Assembly (NCBI RefSeq): GCF_006148925.1
Contig: NZ_VAWB01000001.1
Location: forward strand, 1,392,001-1,456,000
From: Hyunsoonleella aestuarii
GTDB lineage: Bacteria > Bacteroidota > Bacteroidia > Flavobacteriales > Flavobacteriaceae
Direction of reading: 5' to 3'
Length of the DNA: 64,000 nucleotides
In this document: piece by piece, positions 34,692 through 44,454 of the stretch
Layout of the letters: every line of letters starts with the position of its first letter
How positions within the stretch are numbered: the first letter of the stretch is position 1
Notes under the pieces: generated by a model
What the model saw: only the letters and a program-made list of their open reading frames with translations
Told to the model about the DNA's origin: nothing
Database searches by the model: none
Position numbers and translations under genes: made by a program

Positions 34692-35366
34692 ATGGATTAC
34701 GCTAAAGAATTTGAAAAATTCGCGATAAAAGATCAAGGAATCAGTAGTACTTATTACAATCAAATAGTAAGTAGTATGTATCCAACAAATTTAACTCCTA
34801 ACATTATTGAAGAGCGCCAAATGAATATCGCAATTTTCGATGTGTTTTCTCGTTTAATGATGGATCGTATTATTTTTATGGGTACAGGTATTAACGACCA
34901 AGTAGCAAATATTATTCAAGCTCAGTTGTTGTTTTTAGAAAGTGTTGATGCCTCAAAAGATATTCAAATATATATTAATTCACCAGGAGGAAGTGTCTAT
35001 GCCGGTTTAGGTATTTATGACACTATGCAATTCATTAAGCCAGACGTAGCAACTATCTGTACTGGTATGGCAGCATCAATGGGAGCTGTTTTATTATGTG
35101 CTGGTCAAAAAGGGAAAAGAAGTGGACTACCTCATTCCAGAGTTATGATTCACCAGCCACTAGGGGGTGCTCAAGGTCAAGCGAGCGATATTGAAATTAC
35201 AGCGCGTGAAATTCTAACCTTAAAAGAAGAGCTTTATAAAATAATAAGTAAGCATTCTGGACAAGAATACGACAAAGTATATGCCGATAGTGATAGAGAT
35301 TATTGGATGAAAGCAGATAAAGCTAAAGAATATGGCATGATTGACGAGGTTTTAACACGTGAGTAA
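34692..35366 (+). CDS. clpP: ATP-dependent Clp protease proteolytic subunit
   Basis: ClpP forms the 14-mer serine protease chamber that works with ClpX. The catalytic triad is Ser129 (GMAASMGA), His154 (MIHQPLGG) and Asp203 (DRDYW). I choose the ATG at 34692 (224 residues, [13 protein letters not shown]), because homologues begin this way; the frame is open to a GTG at 34659, which would add 11 residues. It precedes clpX by 67 nt. Confidence 0.95.
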   Translation: MDYAKEFEKFAIKDQGISSTYYNQIVSSMYPTNLTPNIIEERQMNIAIFDVFSRLMMDRIIFMGTGINDQVANIIQAQLLFLESVDASKDIQIYINSPGGSVYAGLGIYDTMQFIKPDVATICTGMAASMGAVLLCAGQKGKRSGLPHSRVMIHQPLGGAQGQASDIEITAREILTLKEELYKIISKHSGQEYDKVYADSDRDYWMKADKAKEYGMIDEVLTRE

Positions 35367-35433
35367 ATAAATTTTTGTAGCTTTATAATTCGTTATGCTT
35401 TGATTTTTAACGATTTATATTAAAACTTGATTA

Positions 35434-36666
35434 ATGGCAAAAGAAGAATTAGAATGTTCCTTCTGCGGAAGAAAGAAACCAGAAACTAATTTATTAATAG
35501 CTGGTTTAGATGCGCACATCTGTGACAGATGTATTGAGCAGGCACATGGAATTGTTATAGAAGAATCGAAGCAAAGTGACAGTAGTGACTTATCTGCAGA
35601 GTTAAAACTTCGCAAACCCCAGCAAATTAAGGCGTTTTTAGACGAATACATTATTGGGCAAGGGATGACGAAAAAAGTTATGTCAGTTGCCGTTTACAAT
35701 CACTATAAAAGATTATTACAGCCACCATCAAATGACGATATCGATATTCAAAAAAGTAATATCATTATGGTTGGGCAAACGGGAACTGGAAAAACACTAA
35801 TGGCTAAAACTGTAGCTAGAATGCTTAATGTCCCATTAGCCATTGTCGATGCTACAGTGCTAACCGAAGCAGGTTATGTGGGTGAAGATGTTGAAAGCAT
35901 TTTAACCAGACTTTTGCAGGCCGCCGATTACAATCTTGAGAAAGCAGAAAAGGGGATTGTATTTATTGATGAAATAGATAAAATAGCTCGTAAAAGTGAC
36001 AATCCATCTATTACAAGAGATGTATCGGGAGAAGGTGTGCAACAAGCACTTTTAAAACTTTTAGAAGGAACTATAGTTAACGTGCCGCCAAAAGGAGGGA
36101 GAAAACATCCAGACCAGAAGTTTATTGAAGTTAATACTGAGAATATTTTATTTATCGCTGGAGGCGCTTTTGATGGTATTGAACGTGTGATTTCTAAACG
36201 TTTGAATATGCAAGCGGTTGGCTATAGTGCTTCAATGTCTGATGATGTTGTAGATCAAGATAACTTGCTGCAATATATTATTCCTAAGGATTTGAAAGAC
36301 TTTGGTTTAATTCCAGAAATTATTGGACGTTTACCAGTCCTTACACATATGGATCCGTTAGATGCTAATACACTAAGAGCAATTTTAACAGAGCCTAAAA
36401 ATGCCATTATTAAGCAGTATAAAAAACTGTTTGCTATGGACGATGTAGATTTTAGCATAACCGAGGGAGCCCTAAACTTTATAGTTGGAAAAGCCATAGA
36501 ATATAAATTAGGAGCAAGAGGTTTAAGGTCTTTATGCGAAGAGATTTTAACAGATGCTATGTTCGAATTACCAAGTAGTGATGAAAAGAAATTTAACGTC
36601 ACTAAAATGTATGCTGAAGAAAAATTGACCAAAACAACGTTGAAAAAATTAAAGGCTGTCTCATAA
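35434..36666 (+). CDS. clpX: ATP-dependent Clp protease ATP-binding subunit ClpX
   Basis: An AAA+ unfoldase that feeds proteins to ClpP. The 410 residues begin with a zinc-binding domain (Cys8, Cys11, Cys30, Cys33), then Walker A GQTGTGKT (114-121), the pore loop GYVG (147-150), Walker B IVFIDE (175-180), the KGGRKHPDQ substrate loop and the LGARGLR sensor 2 region. It follows clpP and ends before a terminator. Confidence 0.97.
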   Translation: MAKEELECSFCGRKKPETNLLIAGLDAHICDRCIEQAHGIVIEESKQSDSSDLSAELKLRKPQQIKAFLDEYIIGQGMTKKVMSVAVYNHYKRLLQPPSNDDIDIQKSNIIMVGQTGTGKTLMAKTVARMLNVPLAIVDATVLTEAGYVGEDVESILTRLLQAADYNLEKAEKGIVFIDEIDKIARKSDNPSITRDVSGEGVQQALLKLLEGTIVNVPPKGGRKHPDQKFIEVNTENILFIAGGAFDGIERVISKRLNMQAVGYSASMSDDVVDQDNLLQYIIPKDLKDFGLIPEIIGRLPVLTHMDPLDANTLRAILTEPKNAIIKQYKKLFAMDDVDFSITEGALNFIVGKAIEYKLGARGLRSLCEEILTDAMFELPSSDEKKFNVTKMYAEEKLTKTTLKKLKAVS

Positions 36667-36690
36667 AGATGACAGCTTAGTGAAACAAAA

Positions 36691-36717
36691 AACCACGCTT
36701 TAAGCGTGGTTTTTTTA
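36691..36717 (+). terminator. Terminator of clpX
   Basis: AACCACGCTT and AAGCGTGGTT pair around a very short loop and are followed by seven T. An additional small hairpin (GCTGTC / GACAGC) lies at the clpX stop. Confidence 0.88.
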
Positions 36718-36885
36718 TTAGGAATTAATTAATAATGGACATTATGAGGAAATTTCGTCTATCAAACTTCAATAAAAATATATTTTATAAATCACGTCGC
36801 AAAAAATATTCAATCCTTTTAGACGATGAGATAAAATTCTCGTTTAAAAACTTTTACTGATACACTTCATCGAATAAAAAGGAAT

Positions 36886-38400
36886 TTAAGAATCTAAGTT
36901 TAAAAGTGCCTCTAAATAATTTCGAGAATTAGACAGTCTTGGGATTTTATGTTGTCCACCAAGTTTGTTGTTCTGTTTAAGCCAATCATAAAAGAGCTGT
37001 TCCCTAGCTACATGTATTTTAGGCTTGTTTAGTGTAATGTTATTATAGCGTTTGGCTTCATAATCAGAATTTAAAGACTTTAAAGCATTATCGAATAGCT
37101 CGTTAAAATAATTAAGATCTTTTGGCGGTGTTTTAAATTCAATGAGCCATTCATGTCCCCCTTTTTCTTTGCCTTCCATAAAAATGGGAGCGGCAGTAAA
37201 ATCTACAATTTCTGATTTAGTGCGTTTACAAACTTTTTTTAAAGCTGCTTCAGCGTTTTCAATAATGAGTTCTTCTCCAAAAACATTTATGTGATGTCTC
37301 GTTCTACCTGTAACTTTTATTCGGTAGGGATTTATAGAAGTAAATCTAACAGTATCTCCAACCTTATAGCGCCATAGTCCTGCATTTGTGGTTATTATGA
37401 TTGCATAGTTTTTGTTTAGTTCTACTTCACCAAGCGGAATGGCATACTCTTCTTCAGTGCCGTAAGTACGCATTGGAATAAATTCATAGAAGATACCATA
37501 ATCTAACATCAGTAATAATTCGGACGAATTATTTTGATCTTGAATGGCGAAAAAACCTTCCGAGGCATTATAAATTTCATAATACTTAAAACTCTTTCGA
37601 GGTAATAGGCTTTTATATTGATCGATATAAGGAGTAAAGCTCACGCCACCATGAAAATAAACTTCCAGATTAGGCCAGATTTCAAATAGGTTTTTCCGCC
37701 CTGTAGTCTTTAAAACATCATTGAGTAATACTAGCATCCAGGAAGGAACGCCAGCTAAACTGGTAACATTTTCGTTAATGGTTTCATTTACAATAGCTTG
37801 CATTTTATGTTCCCAATCACTCATTAGAGATACTTTGTTGCTTGGTGTACTGCTAAACTCTGCCCAAAAAGGCATATTATCTATTAATATTGCAGACAAA
37901 TCGCCAAAAACGGTCCCGTTTTCTTTATACAGTTCTTTACTGCCACCTAATCGTAAACTTTTACCCGTAAATAATTGTGAATCTTCGTTGTTGTTCAGGT
38001 ACATACAAAGTAAATCTTTACTGGCTGCATAGTGGCAATCTTCTAAAGATTCCGGGCTTACTGGTATGAATTTACTTTTGGACCGAGTGGTACCACTAGA
38101 TTTGGCAAACCACTTAATCGGGGTAGGCCAAAAAATATTGTTTTCACCTTTTCTGGATCGTTCAATTAAATCTTGGCAACCTTCATAATTTTTTATTGGA
38201 ACGCGTTCTGCAAAAGTTTTATAATTCTTAATGGAAGAAAAATCAAATTGTTTACCAATTTCTGAATCTTTGGCATAATCTATAAGACTTAATAGCAATT
38301 CGTTTTGTACTTCATTTGGGTATTTCAAAAAGAGTTCTATTTGATGAAAACGCTTTTTTAAGAACCAAGAAGCAATAGAATTTACTAAAGGAATTGGCAT
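36886..38400 (-). CDS. GH3 auxin-responsive promoter family protein
   Basis: A 504-residue protein of the GH3 family, acyl-adenylate-forming enzymes that in plants join amino acids to hormones. Visible family motifs are WFAKSSGTTRSKSKFIPVS (about 90-110; ATP binding), the YNASEGFFAIQ block and GLWRYKVGDTVRF (about 340-355). Bacterial members are common in Bacteroidota, and their substrate is unknown. No signal peptide. It is divergent from the DUF2797 gene. Confidence 0.9.
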   Translation of the reverse strand: MPIPLVNSIASWFLKKRFHQIELFLKYPNEVQNELLLSLIDYAKDSEIGKQFDFSSIKNYKTFAERVPIKNYEGCQDLIERSRKGENNIFWPTPIKWFAKSSGTTRSKSKFIPVSPESLEDCHYAASKDLLCMYLNNNEDSQLFTGKSLRLGGSKELYKENGTVFGDLSAILIDNMPFWAEFSSTPSNKVSLMSDWEHKMQAIVNETINENVTSLAGVPSWMLVLLNDVLKTTGRKNLFEIWPNLEVYFHGGVSFTPYIDQYKSLLPRKSFKYYEIYNASEGFFAIQDQNNSSELLLMLDYGIFYEFIPMRTYGTEEEYAIPLGEVELNKNYAIIITTNAGLWRYKVGDTVRFTSINPYRIKVTGRTRHHINVFGEELIIENAEAALKKVCKRTKSEIVDFTAAPIFMEGKEKGGHEWLIEFKTPPKDLNYFNELFDNALKSLNSDYEAKRYNNITLNKPKIHVAREQLFYDWLKQNNKLGGQHKIPRLSNSRNYLEALLNLDS

Positions 38401-38442
38401 ATTTGTTTTATATTTAAGTTCTTAAAAATAAGACTTTTTTTT

Positions 38443-39237
38443 ATGACCTACCAAGGTGTTTTAACAAAAATGGACACTGAGTTTTTGGAGCCGATTCAGT
38501 ACTATTTGGTATTTGAAAACGATTTTTTAAACATGAATCAGTTGCTTAATAAATCGATAACTATACGGTTTGTTAAATACCAATGTTTAAACTGTGGTTT
38601 AGATAAACCTATTTACAGGCAAGGGTTTGATAGGCAGTGTTTTTTTGAAACAGCAAGAGCAGGCGATTGGATTATGCGTCCAGAGTTAAGTACCGCGCAT
38701 TTAGATAAAGAAGATCGGGATTTAGAATATGAAAAGCAGGTACAATTACAGCCGCATATTGTGTATTTAGCAAATTCAAGTAATGTTAAAGTTGGTGTTA
38801 CTAGGAAAAGTCAGGTGCCGACACGTTGGATTGACCAAGGTGCTCATGAAGCTATAGAAATTGTTGAAGTTCCCAATCGCTATCTGGCAGGAATTACAGA
38901 AGTGGCTTTAAAAGATCATGTGGCAGATAAAACGAATTGGCGCTCTATGCTGAAAAATGATATTAAAGATGAGAACTTAATACAATGGCGCGATCGTTTA
39001 AAGCAATACATTCCAGATGAAGCAAAAGATTATTTTATTGAAAGTAATGCCGAAACCAATTTGGAGTTTCCAGTAAATAAATACCCCGCTAAACCTAAGA
39101 GCCTAAATATTGTAAAGGAACAATCTTATTCTGGTAAATTAGTTGGAGTTAAGGGACAGTATTTAATTTTTGAAGATGATACTGTTTTTAATGTGCGTGC
39201 TAATGAAGGCTTAGTGGTCAATATTTCAGTAGATTAA
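38443..39237 (+). CDS. DUF2797 domain-containing protein
   Basis: A 264-residue cytosolic protein of unknown function that matches the DUF2797 family. It has Cys pairs that may bind zinc (YQCLNCGLDKPIYRQGFDRQC, about 47-66) and a core HIVYLANSSNVKVGVTRKSQVPTRWIDQGA, which resembles a GIY-YIG-like segment (inference). The C-terminal 40 residues form a small beta domain. The family is often linked with nucleic acids, without direct proof. It is followed by a terminator. Confidence 0.85.
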   Translation: MTYQGVLTKMDTEFLEPIQYYLVFENDFLNMNQLLNKSITIRFVKYQCLNCGLDKPIYRQGFDRQCFFETARAGDWIMRPELSTAHLDKEDRDLEYEKQVQLQPHIVYLANSSNVKVGVTRKSQVPTRWIDQGAHEAIEIVEVPNRYLAGITEVALKDHVADKTNWRSMLKNDIKDENLIQWRDRLKQYIPDEAKDYFIESNAETNLEFPVNKYPAKPKSLNIVKEQSYSGKLVGVKGQYLIFEDDTVFNVRANEGLVVNISVD

Positions 39238-39282
39238 AGTAGCTATAAATAAAATAATAATAAGGGGAAAAGTTAAAAAAAC

Positions 39283-39314
39283 AAAAACCCATTTACTAAT
39301 GTAAATGGGTTTTT
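39283..39314. terminator. Bidirectional terminator between DUF2797 and rpsU
   Basis: A 14-bp perfect stem (AAAAACCCATTTAC / GTAAATGGGTTTTT) with loop TAAT and T-tracts on both strands. Confidence 0.88.
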
Positions 39315-39335
39315 TATATTTATTGAAAGAAAGAT

Positions 39336-39530
39336 TTATATATCTTCTTGATCTCTTAAATTTTGAATATAAGCCGCTTTTTGGATTTCACGACGACGCT
39401 TTACAGAAGGTTTAGTAAAAAACTGACCATCTCTTAAGTTTTGCATTACTTTAATATTTCTGTGCTTTCTTTTGTAACGTTTTAAAGCTCTTTCGATGTT
39501 TTCACCATCTTTAACTATAATCTTTAACAT
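39336..39530 (-). CDS. rpsU: 30S ribosomal protein S21
   Basis: A 64-residue basic ribosomal protein, normal length. It has the S21 signature ENIERALKRYKRKHRN and a C-terminal KPSVKRRREIQKAAY. It is a single gene here, apart from the dnaG-rpoD arrangement of proteobacteria, as in other Bacteroidota. Confidence 0.95.
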   Translation of the reverse strand: MLKIIVKDGENIERALKRYKRKHRNIKVMQNLRDGQFFTKPSVKRRREIQKAAYIQNLRDQEDI

Positions 39531-39578
39531 AAATATATTTTAATTGTTGCGTTTTCTATGTTTTCCCAAAAAGGGATG

Positions 39579-39586
39579 CAAATTTC
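39579..39586 (-). promoter_or_regulatory. Possible -7 box of rpsU (GAAATTTG, then CATCCC)
   Basis: The box departs from TAnnTTTG at the first two positions if read strictly, but the TTTGCATCCC context is the same as in the tig promoter and almost the same as at tRNA-Gly. Weak support. Confidence 0.3.
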
Positions 39587-39606
39587 AGAATTTTTATTAG
39601 TAAATC

Positions 39607-42306
39607 CTAATTAATTGTATCTTTTGTGCTTTTCTTCTTTTTAAGTAATCCACCTAGAATATTTTTAACGACATCTGATGTTGGGTTGGTTTTTACAGAA
39701 TCTGTCTTTGTTGTTGTGGTGTCCTTGGTTTCGGGATTGTTTCCCATAATATCTTTAAGCACATCATTGATAACTGAATTCTGTCCTTTACTTATCGAGT
39801 CTGTTTTTGTTTTGTTACCACCAATGATATCACCAAGCATATCTTTAACCTTGTCTTTACCCTGATTTAGAAGTTTCTGTTTTTGAACGTCGATAAGTTG
39901 CTTGGTCAATGCTGAGACACCACTTGCTAAGTCTGTTTTTAAGGTTGGTTTGTTGAAGCTCCCTCCTATATGTGCAATAACCGGTATAGTAATATTTTTA
40001 GCTTCTTCTGAGTCAATTTCACCAATTAATTGATTAACCTCACCACCTAAATATTTGGCGGGAACATTAAATACAGCTTTATAGTCCATGCTTTTGTCAA
40101 ATCCATGACCTCCAGAAACGGTAATGGCAATATCTTCATATTTTAAATCGAAGGGTTTTACACTTACTTTGCCATCTGAAAATGATAGCTTCGTTTTTAA
40201 ATCCTTTAAATTTAATTTATCAAAATCTATAAAACTCAAAGCACCTTCCAATTTATTAAAAAGTGCTCCTTGATTGGCATTAAGTTTAGTATTTATTAAT
40301 TCGGCTAAGACATTTCCAGAAACTGTACTTAAATCTGGCGAGAATTCTTGATTTAATTTACCCGAAAGATTTATGGTTGTGTTTAATTTTCCGTTTAGTA
40401 GTTTAGCTACTGGAGCTAAATTTTTAAGTAAGTCTAGACCTTTAAAGGATTCTGCAATATCGAAACCATCTGCTCCTAAATTCAAATTAAAAGTAGGTGT
40501 TTCATCTTTTGTAGAAACATTTCCAGCGATAGACAAAGCACCATCAAAAATACTAGATGTCATATTTTGCAATGAGGCTTGTTGGTCTTTTATAAAAAGG
40601 GTGCCAGCAACATTCTTTAGCTTTAAATTATCATATTCAACGGTTTTCGCATTGGCATTAATTTTACAATGTAAAAAGTCTGGTATTTTAAGTGACTCGA
40701 CATTGCTAGTGGTTTTATTTTCAGTTGCAACTGTATCTTCAGAGGTTATAAAATCACTTACTTTAAATATATTAGAATTTACATTAAAATCTCCTTTTAA
40801 GGTGTTGTCGCTTAATAAGAATCCCAACAAGTTTTTAATGGTTCCATTAACGCTAATGTCACTGTCTCCAGTTCTAGCCTTGAAGTTATTTAATGACACA
40901 CTTCCAGGATTAAAACGCATATTAGCTTCCAAAATATGGATGGGGTTTACGATATCTTCAGAAGAAAACACAAAATCTGTGATACTCGCAGAACCATTGT
41001 TTCTTATACGATTATAAGCATTTGTTTTAATGGCATTCATATCGAAAGTCGTGTTAAGTTTTGCTTTCAAAATTCCTGTAAGGGCATTTTCTAATTCAAC
41101 TGGGTATGCTTTCGAAATGTTATCTAAATTTAGAACACCATCAATACTGGCATTTACAGACATGTTTTTGGTGATATTTTTTAATGTGGCCGAAGATTTA
41201 AAGACGTCTTCATCAATTTTAAAGTTTAGGGTTTTAATATCTATATATGTGTCGTCTACTTTTCCAGTTTCATTTTTAATATTTGTATCTATAATAATAT
41301 TGCTCACTCGTTTTGGCAAATTGGGATATTTAAACGAAGCATTGTTAGATGAAATACTAATATCTAAGTTTGGAATGGTTTCTTCTGAGCTCACTCCTCT
41401 TATCACTCCTTTGATTTTAAAATCGCCGGTAGTTTGAACATCTTCGATATTTTTTGAATATTCACTTGGAATAACTGCTAGAAAGTTTTTAAAATCAGAC
41501 TCTGGATTTTCAAACTTAATATCTATGTCCTGTCCGTTTTTAAGCTGCTGTACAAAGCCTTGAAATTCTATGGGCAGATTATTAATGAAGCCTTTGTTTT
41601 CTTGAAATGTATATTTCTTGTTGTTTAAATCTAAACCAATTAGGGCCTCTAATTTTATACTGTTATTGTTTAGGTATTTGGTGCTGTTTAGAGCGAAACT
41701 AACATTAGCGTTGCTTTTAGTATCCAATTCTGAAGTCTCAGCCGAAAATGTTCCGTGACCTTCATGATTAAGTTCGGTCAGGTGGATTTGTGTTTTTGAA
41801 ACTTCATCTAAATAGGTTAAAACACTATTTTTTATACGGTAGTCTTCAATGCTAAATGTGAAACTACTTGGTTCGTTTTCTTCGGAAGTGTCACCAGTAT
41901 TTTCTTTAGTAATGTCGTAATTGTTATTCCCGAATTTATCTGTTTTCAAGCTTAAAAGCGCCTCGTCAACATAAATGGAGTTTACCACAATAGGATCCTC
42001 ACTTGCTTTTTTAAATAATTCTTTAACGGACATAGTAAACGAAATATCTCTAACAGAAGCTAAAGTTTCATCCTTAAACGGTTTAAAATTTGTTATCACC
42101 AAATCGTTTACGTTCACTTGAACTTGTGGAAATCTTCGAATAAAGCTTAAAGACACATCACTAAATTCAACTTGGGCGTCTAGGTTCTCATTTATAAATC
42201 GTTTAACCATCTCTTTTATTTGTCCTTGGAACGCGAATGGGATGGCGGCTAATAAAGTAAAGATTATTAGTAATGAGATGCCAATAATTTTTAAAGTTTT
42301 CTTCAA
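39607..42306 (-). CDS. AsmA-family protein
   Basis: An 899-residue envelope protein with an N-terminal membrane anchor (TLKIIGISLLIIFTLLAAIPF) and a long repetitive beta-rich periplasmic region, the pattern of AsmA/TamB-like proteins that bridge membranes and are thought to move lipids. The C-terminal region (about 800-899) is low-complexity, rich in Lys, Asp and Thr. It starts at a TTG (42304-42306), which gives MKKTLKIIG as in homologues; no ATG fits. The frame is closed just upstream. Confidence 0.88.
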   Translation of the reverse strand: MKKTLKIIGISLLIIFTLLAAIPFAFQGQIKEMVKRFINENLDAQVEFSDVSLSFIRRFPQVQVNVNDLVITNFKPFKDETLASVRDISFTMSVKELFKKASEDPIVVNSIYVDEALLSLKTDKFGNNNYDITKENTGDTSEENEPSSFTFSIEDYRIKNSVLTYLDEVSKTQIHLTELNHEGHGTFSAETSELDTKSNANVSFALNSTKYLNNNSIKLEALIGLDLNNKKYTFQENKGFINNLPIEFQGFVQQLKNGQDIDIKFENPESDFKNFLAVIPSEYSKNIEDVQTTGDFKIKGVIRGVSSEETIPNLDISISSNNASFKYPNLPKRVSNIIIDTNIKNETGKVDDTYIDIKTLNFKIDEDVFKSSATLKNITKNMSVNASIDGVLNLDNISKAYPVELENALTGILKAKLNTTFDMNAIKTNAYNRIRNNGSASITDFVFSSEDIVNPIHILEANMRFNPGSVSLNNFKARTGDSDISVNGTIKNLLGFLLSDNTLKGDFNVNSNIFKVSDFITSEDTVATENKTTSNVESLKIPDFLHCKINANAKTVEYDNLKLKNVAGTLFIKDQQASLQNMTSSIFDGALSIAGNVSTKDETPTFNLNLGADGFDIAESFKGLDLLKNLAPVAKLLNGKLNTTINLSGKLNQEFSPDLSTVSGNVLAELINTKLNANQGALFNKLEGALSFIDFDKLNLKDLKTKLSFSDGKVSVKPFDLKYEDIAITVSGGHGFDKSMDYKAVFNVPAKYLGGEVNQLIGEIDSEEAKNITIPVIAHIGGSFNKPTLKTDLASGVSALTKQLIDVQKQKLLNQGKDKVKDMLGDIIGGNKTKTDSISKGQNSVINDVLKDIMGNNPETKDTTTTKTDSVKTNPTSDVVKNILGGLLKKKKSTKDTIN

Positions 42307-42333
42307 GGTTCAGAATTTAGGAAACTGCATATA

Positions 42334-42341
42334 CAAAGATA
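42334..42341 (-). promoter_or_regulatory. Putative -7 box of the AsmA-like gene (TATCTTTG)
   Basis: Exact TAnnTTTG on the minus strand about 28 nt before the TTG start. Confidence 0.4.
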
Positions 42342-42394
42342 TACGCAAAAATGGGCTTAAAAGACTGAAAATGGTGAGTTTATTGTTAAAAAAT

Positions 42395-43099
42395 CTAGAG
42401 TAGCTCAATCTCTTCATTTACTTTTAAATTGAAACGTTTTCTAAATAAATAAACGCCTAAGTAGAGTAGTGGAGTATCTAGAATTGCAATAAAAACTTTA
42501 AAGAGAAACCCGCTTATCAATAAACCTTTAAAATTAGACCAATCAATTATTCCGAATGAACATAATAGAAAAACAATGGTGAAGGTATCCACAAATTGTG
42601 AAAACCAAGTAGAAAAATTATTACGAAGCCAAAGATGTTTGCCTTTGGTTAAGCGTTTCCAGAAGTGATAAATTTGAATGTCGATAAATTGAGCAAACAA
42701 ATAGGTAAGCATACTTGCAAACACTGCAATATTTGAATTTCCAAAAACTCTCCAAAATGAAAAATCCCCAACAGGAGACCATGATGTTGCTGGTACAACG
42801 GCCGCGGTTTGGATAATTAAAAGCGAGAATAAAGAAGCAAAAATTCCAACTACTACAATATCATTAGCTCTTTTCTTACCATAGATTTCACTAATTAAAT
42901 CGGTAATTAAAAATGTAATTGGATAAGGAAGTATACCAACTGAAATCTCAAACAACTTACTGCCAAAAACCTCAACATCAATCGGATACCAGTAAAAGAA
43001 TTTTTGGAAAATGAGATTGGAAACAACCAATGAGGTTATAAATAAACCGCCTAATACAATATAAATACGTTGAGCGGTTAGTTTATCTTTTAATGTCAT
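42395..43099 (-). CDS. Queuosine precursor transporter (YhhQ family)
   Basis: A 234-residue membrane protein with about six transmembrane segments. It matches the YhhQ/QPTR family that imports queuosine precursors such as preQ0 or preQ1; motifs LPYPITFLITDLISEIYGKKRAND and SYPVNF-like NNFSTWFSQFVDTFTIVFLLC are present. Upstream I see no preQ1 riboswitch. It is divergent from folK. Confidence 0.9.
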   Translation of the reverse strand: MTLKDKLTAQRIYIVLGGLFITSLVVSNLIFQKFFYWYPIDVEVFGSKLFEISVGILPYPITFLITDLISEIYGKKRANDIVVVGIFASLFSLLIIQTAAVVPATSWSPVGDFSFWRVFGNSNIAVFASMLTYLFAQFIDIQIYHFWKRLTKGKHLWLRNNFSTWFSQFVDTFTIVFLLCSFGIIDWSNFKGLLISGFLFKVFIAILDTPLLYLGVYLFRKRFNLKVNEEIELL

Positions 43100-43166
43100 A
43101 TATAGTATAAATACGTTCCGTAAATATAACCCAAATCCATTTACTTTTTATTATTTTGCCTTCTCG

Positions 43167-44297
43167 ATGCAAAAACCCAAAATATTTCATATTGCTCTTG
43201 GAAGCAACAAAGGCGATAAGTTTAAAAACTTACAAGCCGCTGTTGATGCTATTCATTTGAAAATAGGTAACATTATTCTTATTTCCAAAGTTTATAAGTC
43301 ACCTGCATTTGGGTTTGAAAGTGACGACTTTTTAAATTGCTGTCTAGTTCTAGAAAGTTATTTTAGCGCACAGGAAGTACTAGATAACTTATTAGCTATT
43401 GAAAGTGATTTAGGAAGAGAAAGAAAAAAAGCAAAAGATTACGAAGCACGAACCATAGATTTGGATATTGTTTTTGCTGAAGATGATGTAATCGATACCA
43501 AAACGCTTCAAGTGCCGCATACCGAAATGCAGAACCGTAAGTTTGTGCTGTTACCTTTAAACGATGTAGCATCAAAAGTGAAGCATCCAAAACTTGATAA
43601 GGAGGTTGGGGTTTTATTAAGTGAGTGTGATGATGATTCTGTTTTAGAGCCCATTAATATATGGTTGAAAAACCCAAGTAAGCAGTTCGACTTTTCAAAA
43701 TACAACTACATTGCCATTGAAGGAAATATTGGCGCTGGGAAAACAAGTTTAGCAACCAGAATTGCCCACGATTTTAATGCAAAAATTATTTTAGAACGTT
43801 TTGCCGACAATCCATTTTTACCTAAGTTTTATGAAGATGCTAACCGTTATGCGTTTACTTTAGAAATGTCTTTTCTAGCGGATCGCTATCAACAAATATC
43901 CGATGATTTATCACAGTTAGATTTATTTAAAGACTTTATTGTGAGTGATTATGATGTGTTTAAATCACTCATTTTTTCGAAAATAACCTTGCAAGAGGAC
44001 GAGTTTAATTTATACCGAAAGTTATTTTACTTGATGTATAAAGATATTGCAAAGCCTGAGTTATACATTTATTTATACCAAAATACGGAGCGTTTACAAC
44101 AAAACATAAAAAAACGTGGGCGCGATTACGAGCAAAACATCGCCGATGATTATTTAGAAAAAATCAATGCAGGCTATCTCGATTTCTTAAAAACTCAAAA
44201 AGATTTTAACGTAAAAATTATTGATATATCTGAAAAAGATTTTATTGAAAACCGAACGGACTATTTGTGGGTTTTGAGGGAGATTTGTGGAGATTAA
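43167..44297 (+). CDS. folK: Fusion of HPPK (FolK) and deoxynucleoside kinase
   Basis: Two enzymes in 376 residues. Residues 1-150 are 2-amino-4-hydroxy-6-hydroxymethyldihydropteridine diphosphokinase of folate synthesis (LGSNKGDK, 11-18; YEARTIDLDIVF, 92-103; PHTEMQNRKFVLLPL). Residues 178-376 are a deoxynucleoside kinase with the P-loop GNIGAGKT (186-193), the ERFADNPFL motif (210-218) and the lid RGRDYEQNI. A linker of about 25 residues joins them. Such fusions are known in Bacteroidota; they couple folate and deoxynucleotide supply. One frame without interruption, so it is a true fusion. Confidence 0.93.
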   Translation: MQKPKIFHIALGSNKGDKFKNLQAAVDAIHLKIGNIILISKVYKSPAFGFESDDFLNCCLVLESYFSAQEVLDNLLAIESDLGRERKKAKDYEARTIDLDIVFAEDDVIDTKTLQVPHTEMQNRKFVLLPLNDVASKVKHPKLDKEVGVLLSECDDDSVLEPINIWLKNPSKQFDFSKYNYIAIEGNIGAGKTSLATRIAHDFNAKIILERFADNPFLPKFYEDANRYAFTLEMSFLADRYQQISDDLSQLDLFKDFIVSDYDVFKSLIFSKITLQEDEFNLYRKLFYLMYKDIAKPELYIYLYQNTERLQQNIKKRGRDYEQNIADDYLEKINAGYLDFLKTQKDFNVKIIDISEKDFIENRTDYLWVLREICGD

Positions 44298-44454
44298 TTT
44301 TGGACTTAAGCTTATTGGCGGTCCGTATAACACATCTTTGTAGGTTTTAAGTTATGATTTTTCAATTAAGCACTGCCTTTAGTAATTCCTAGCAGATTCT
44401 GACTAAGTCGAAATAGTCGTAATTGCGGTTATGCCTCGTTAGCAAATGTTATTT

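Noticed and set aside
36655-36682. GCTGTC/GACAGC hairpin at the clpX stop as a separate terminator
   Set aside because: It has no T-tract and the strong terminator follows directly.
40373-41437. Two open frames (214 and 135 codons) antisense to the AsmA-like gene
   Set aside because: They are hydrophobic shadows of a long gene with no recognisable domain; the sense frame has a coherent family match.
43100-43166. preQ1 riboswitch before the queuosine-precursor transporter
   Set aside because: The 67-nt gap shows no preQ1 aptamer pattern and is shared with the divergent folK promoter.
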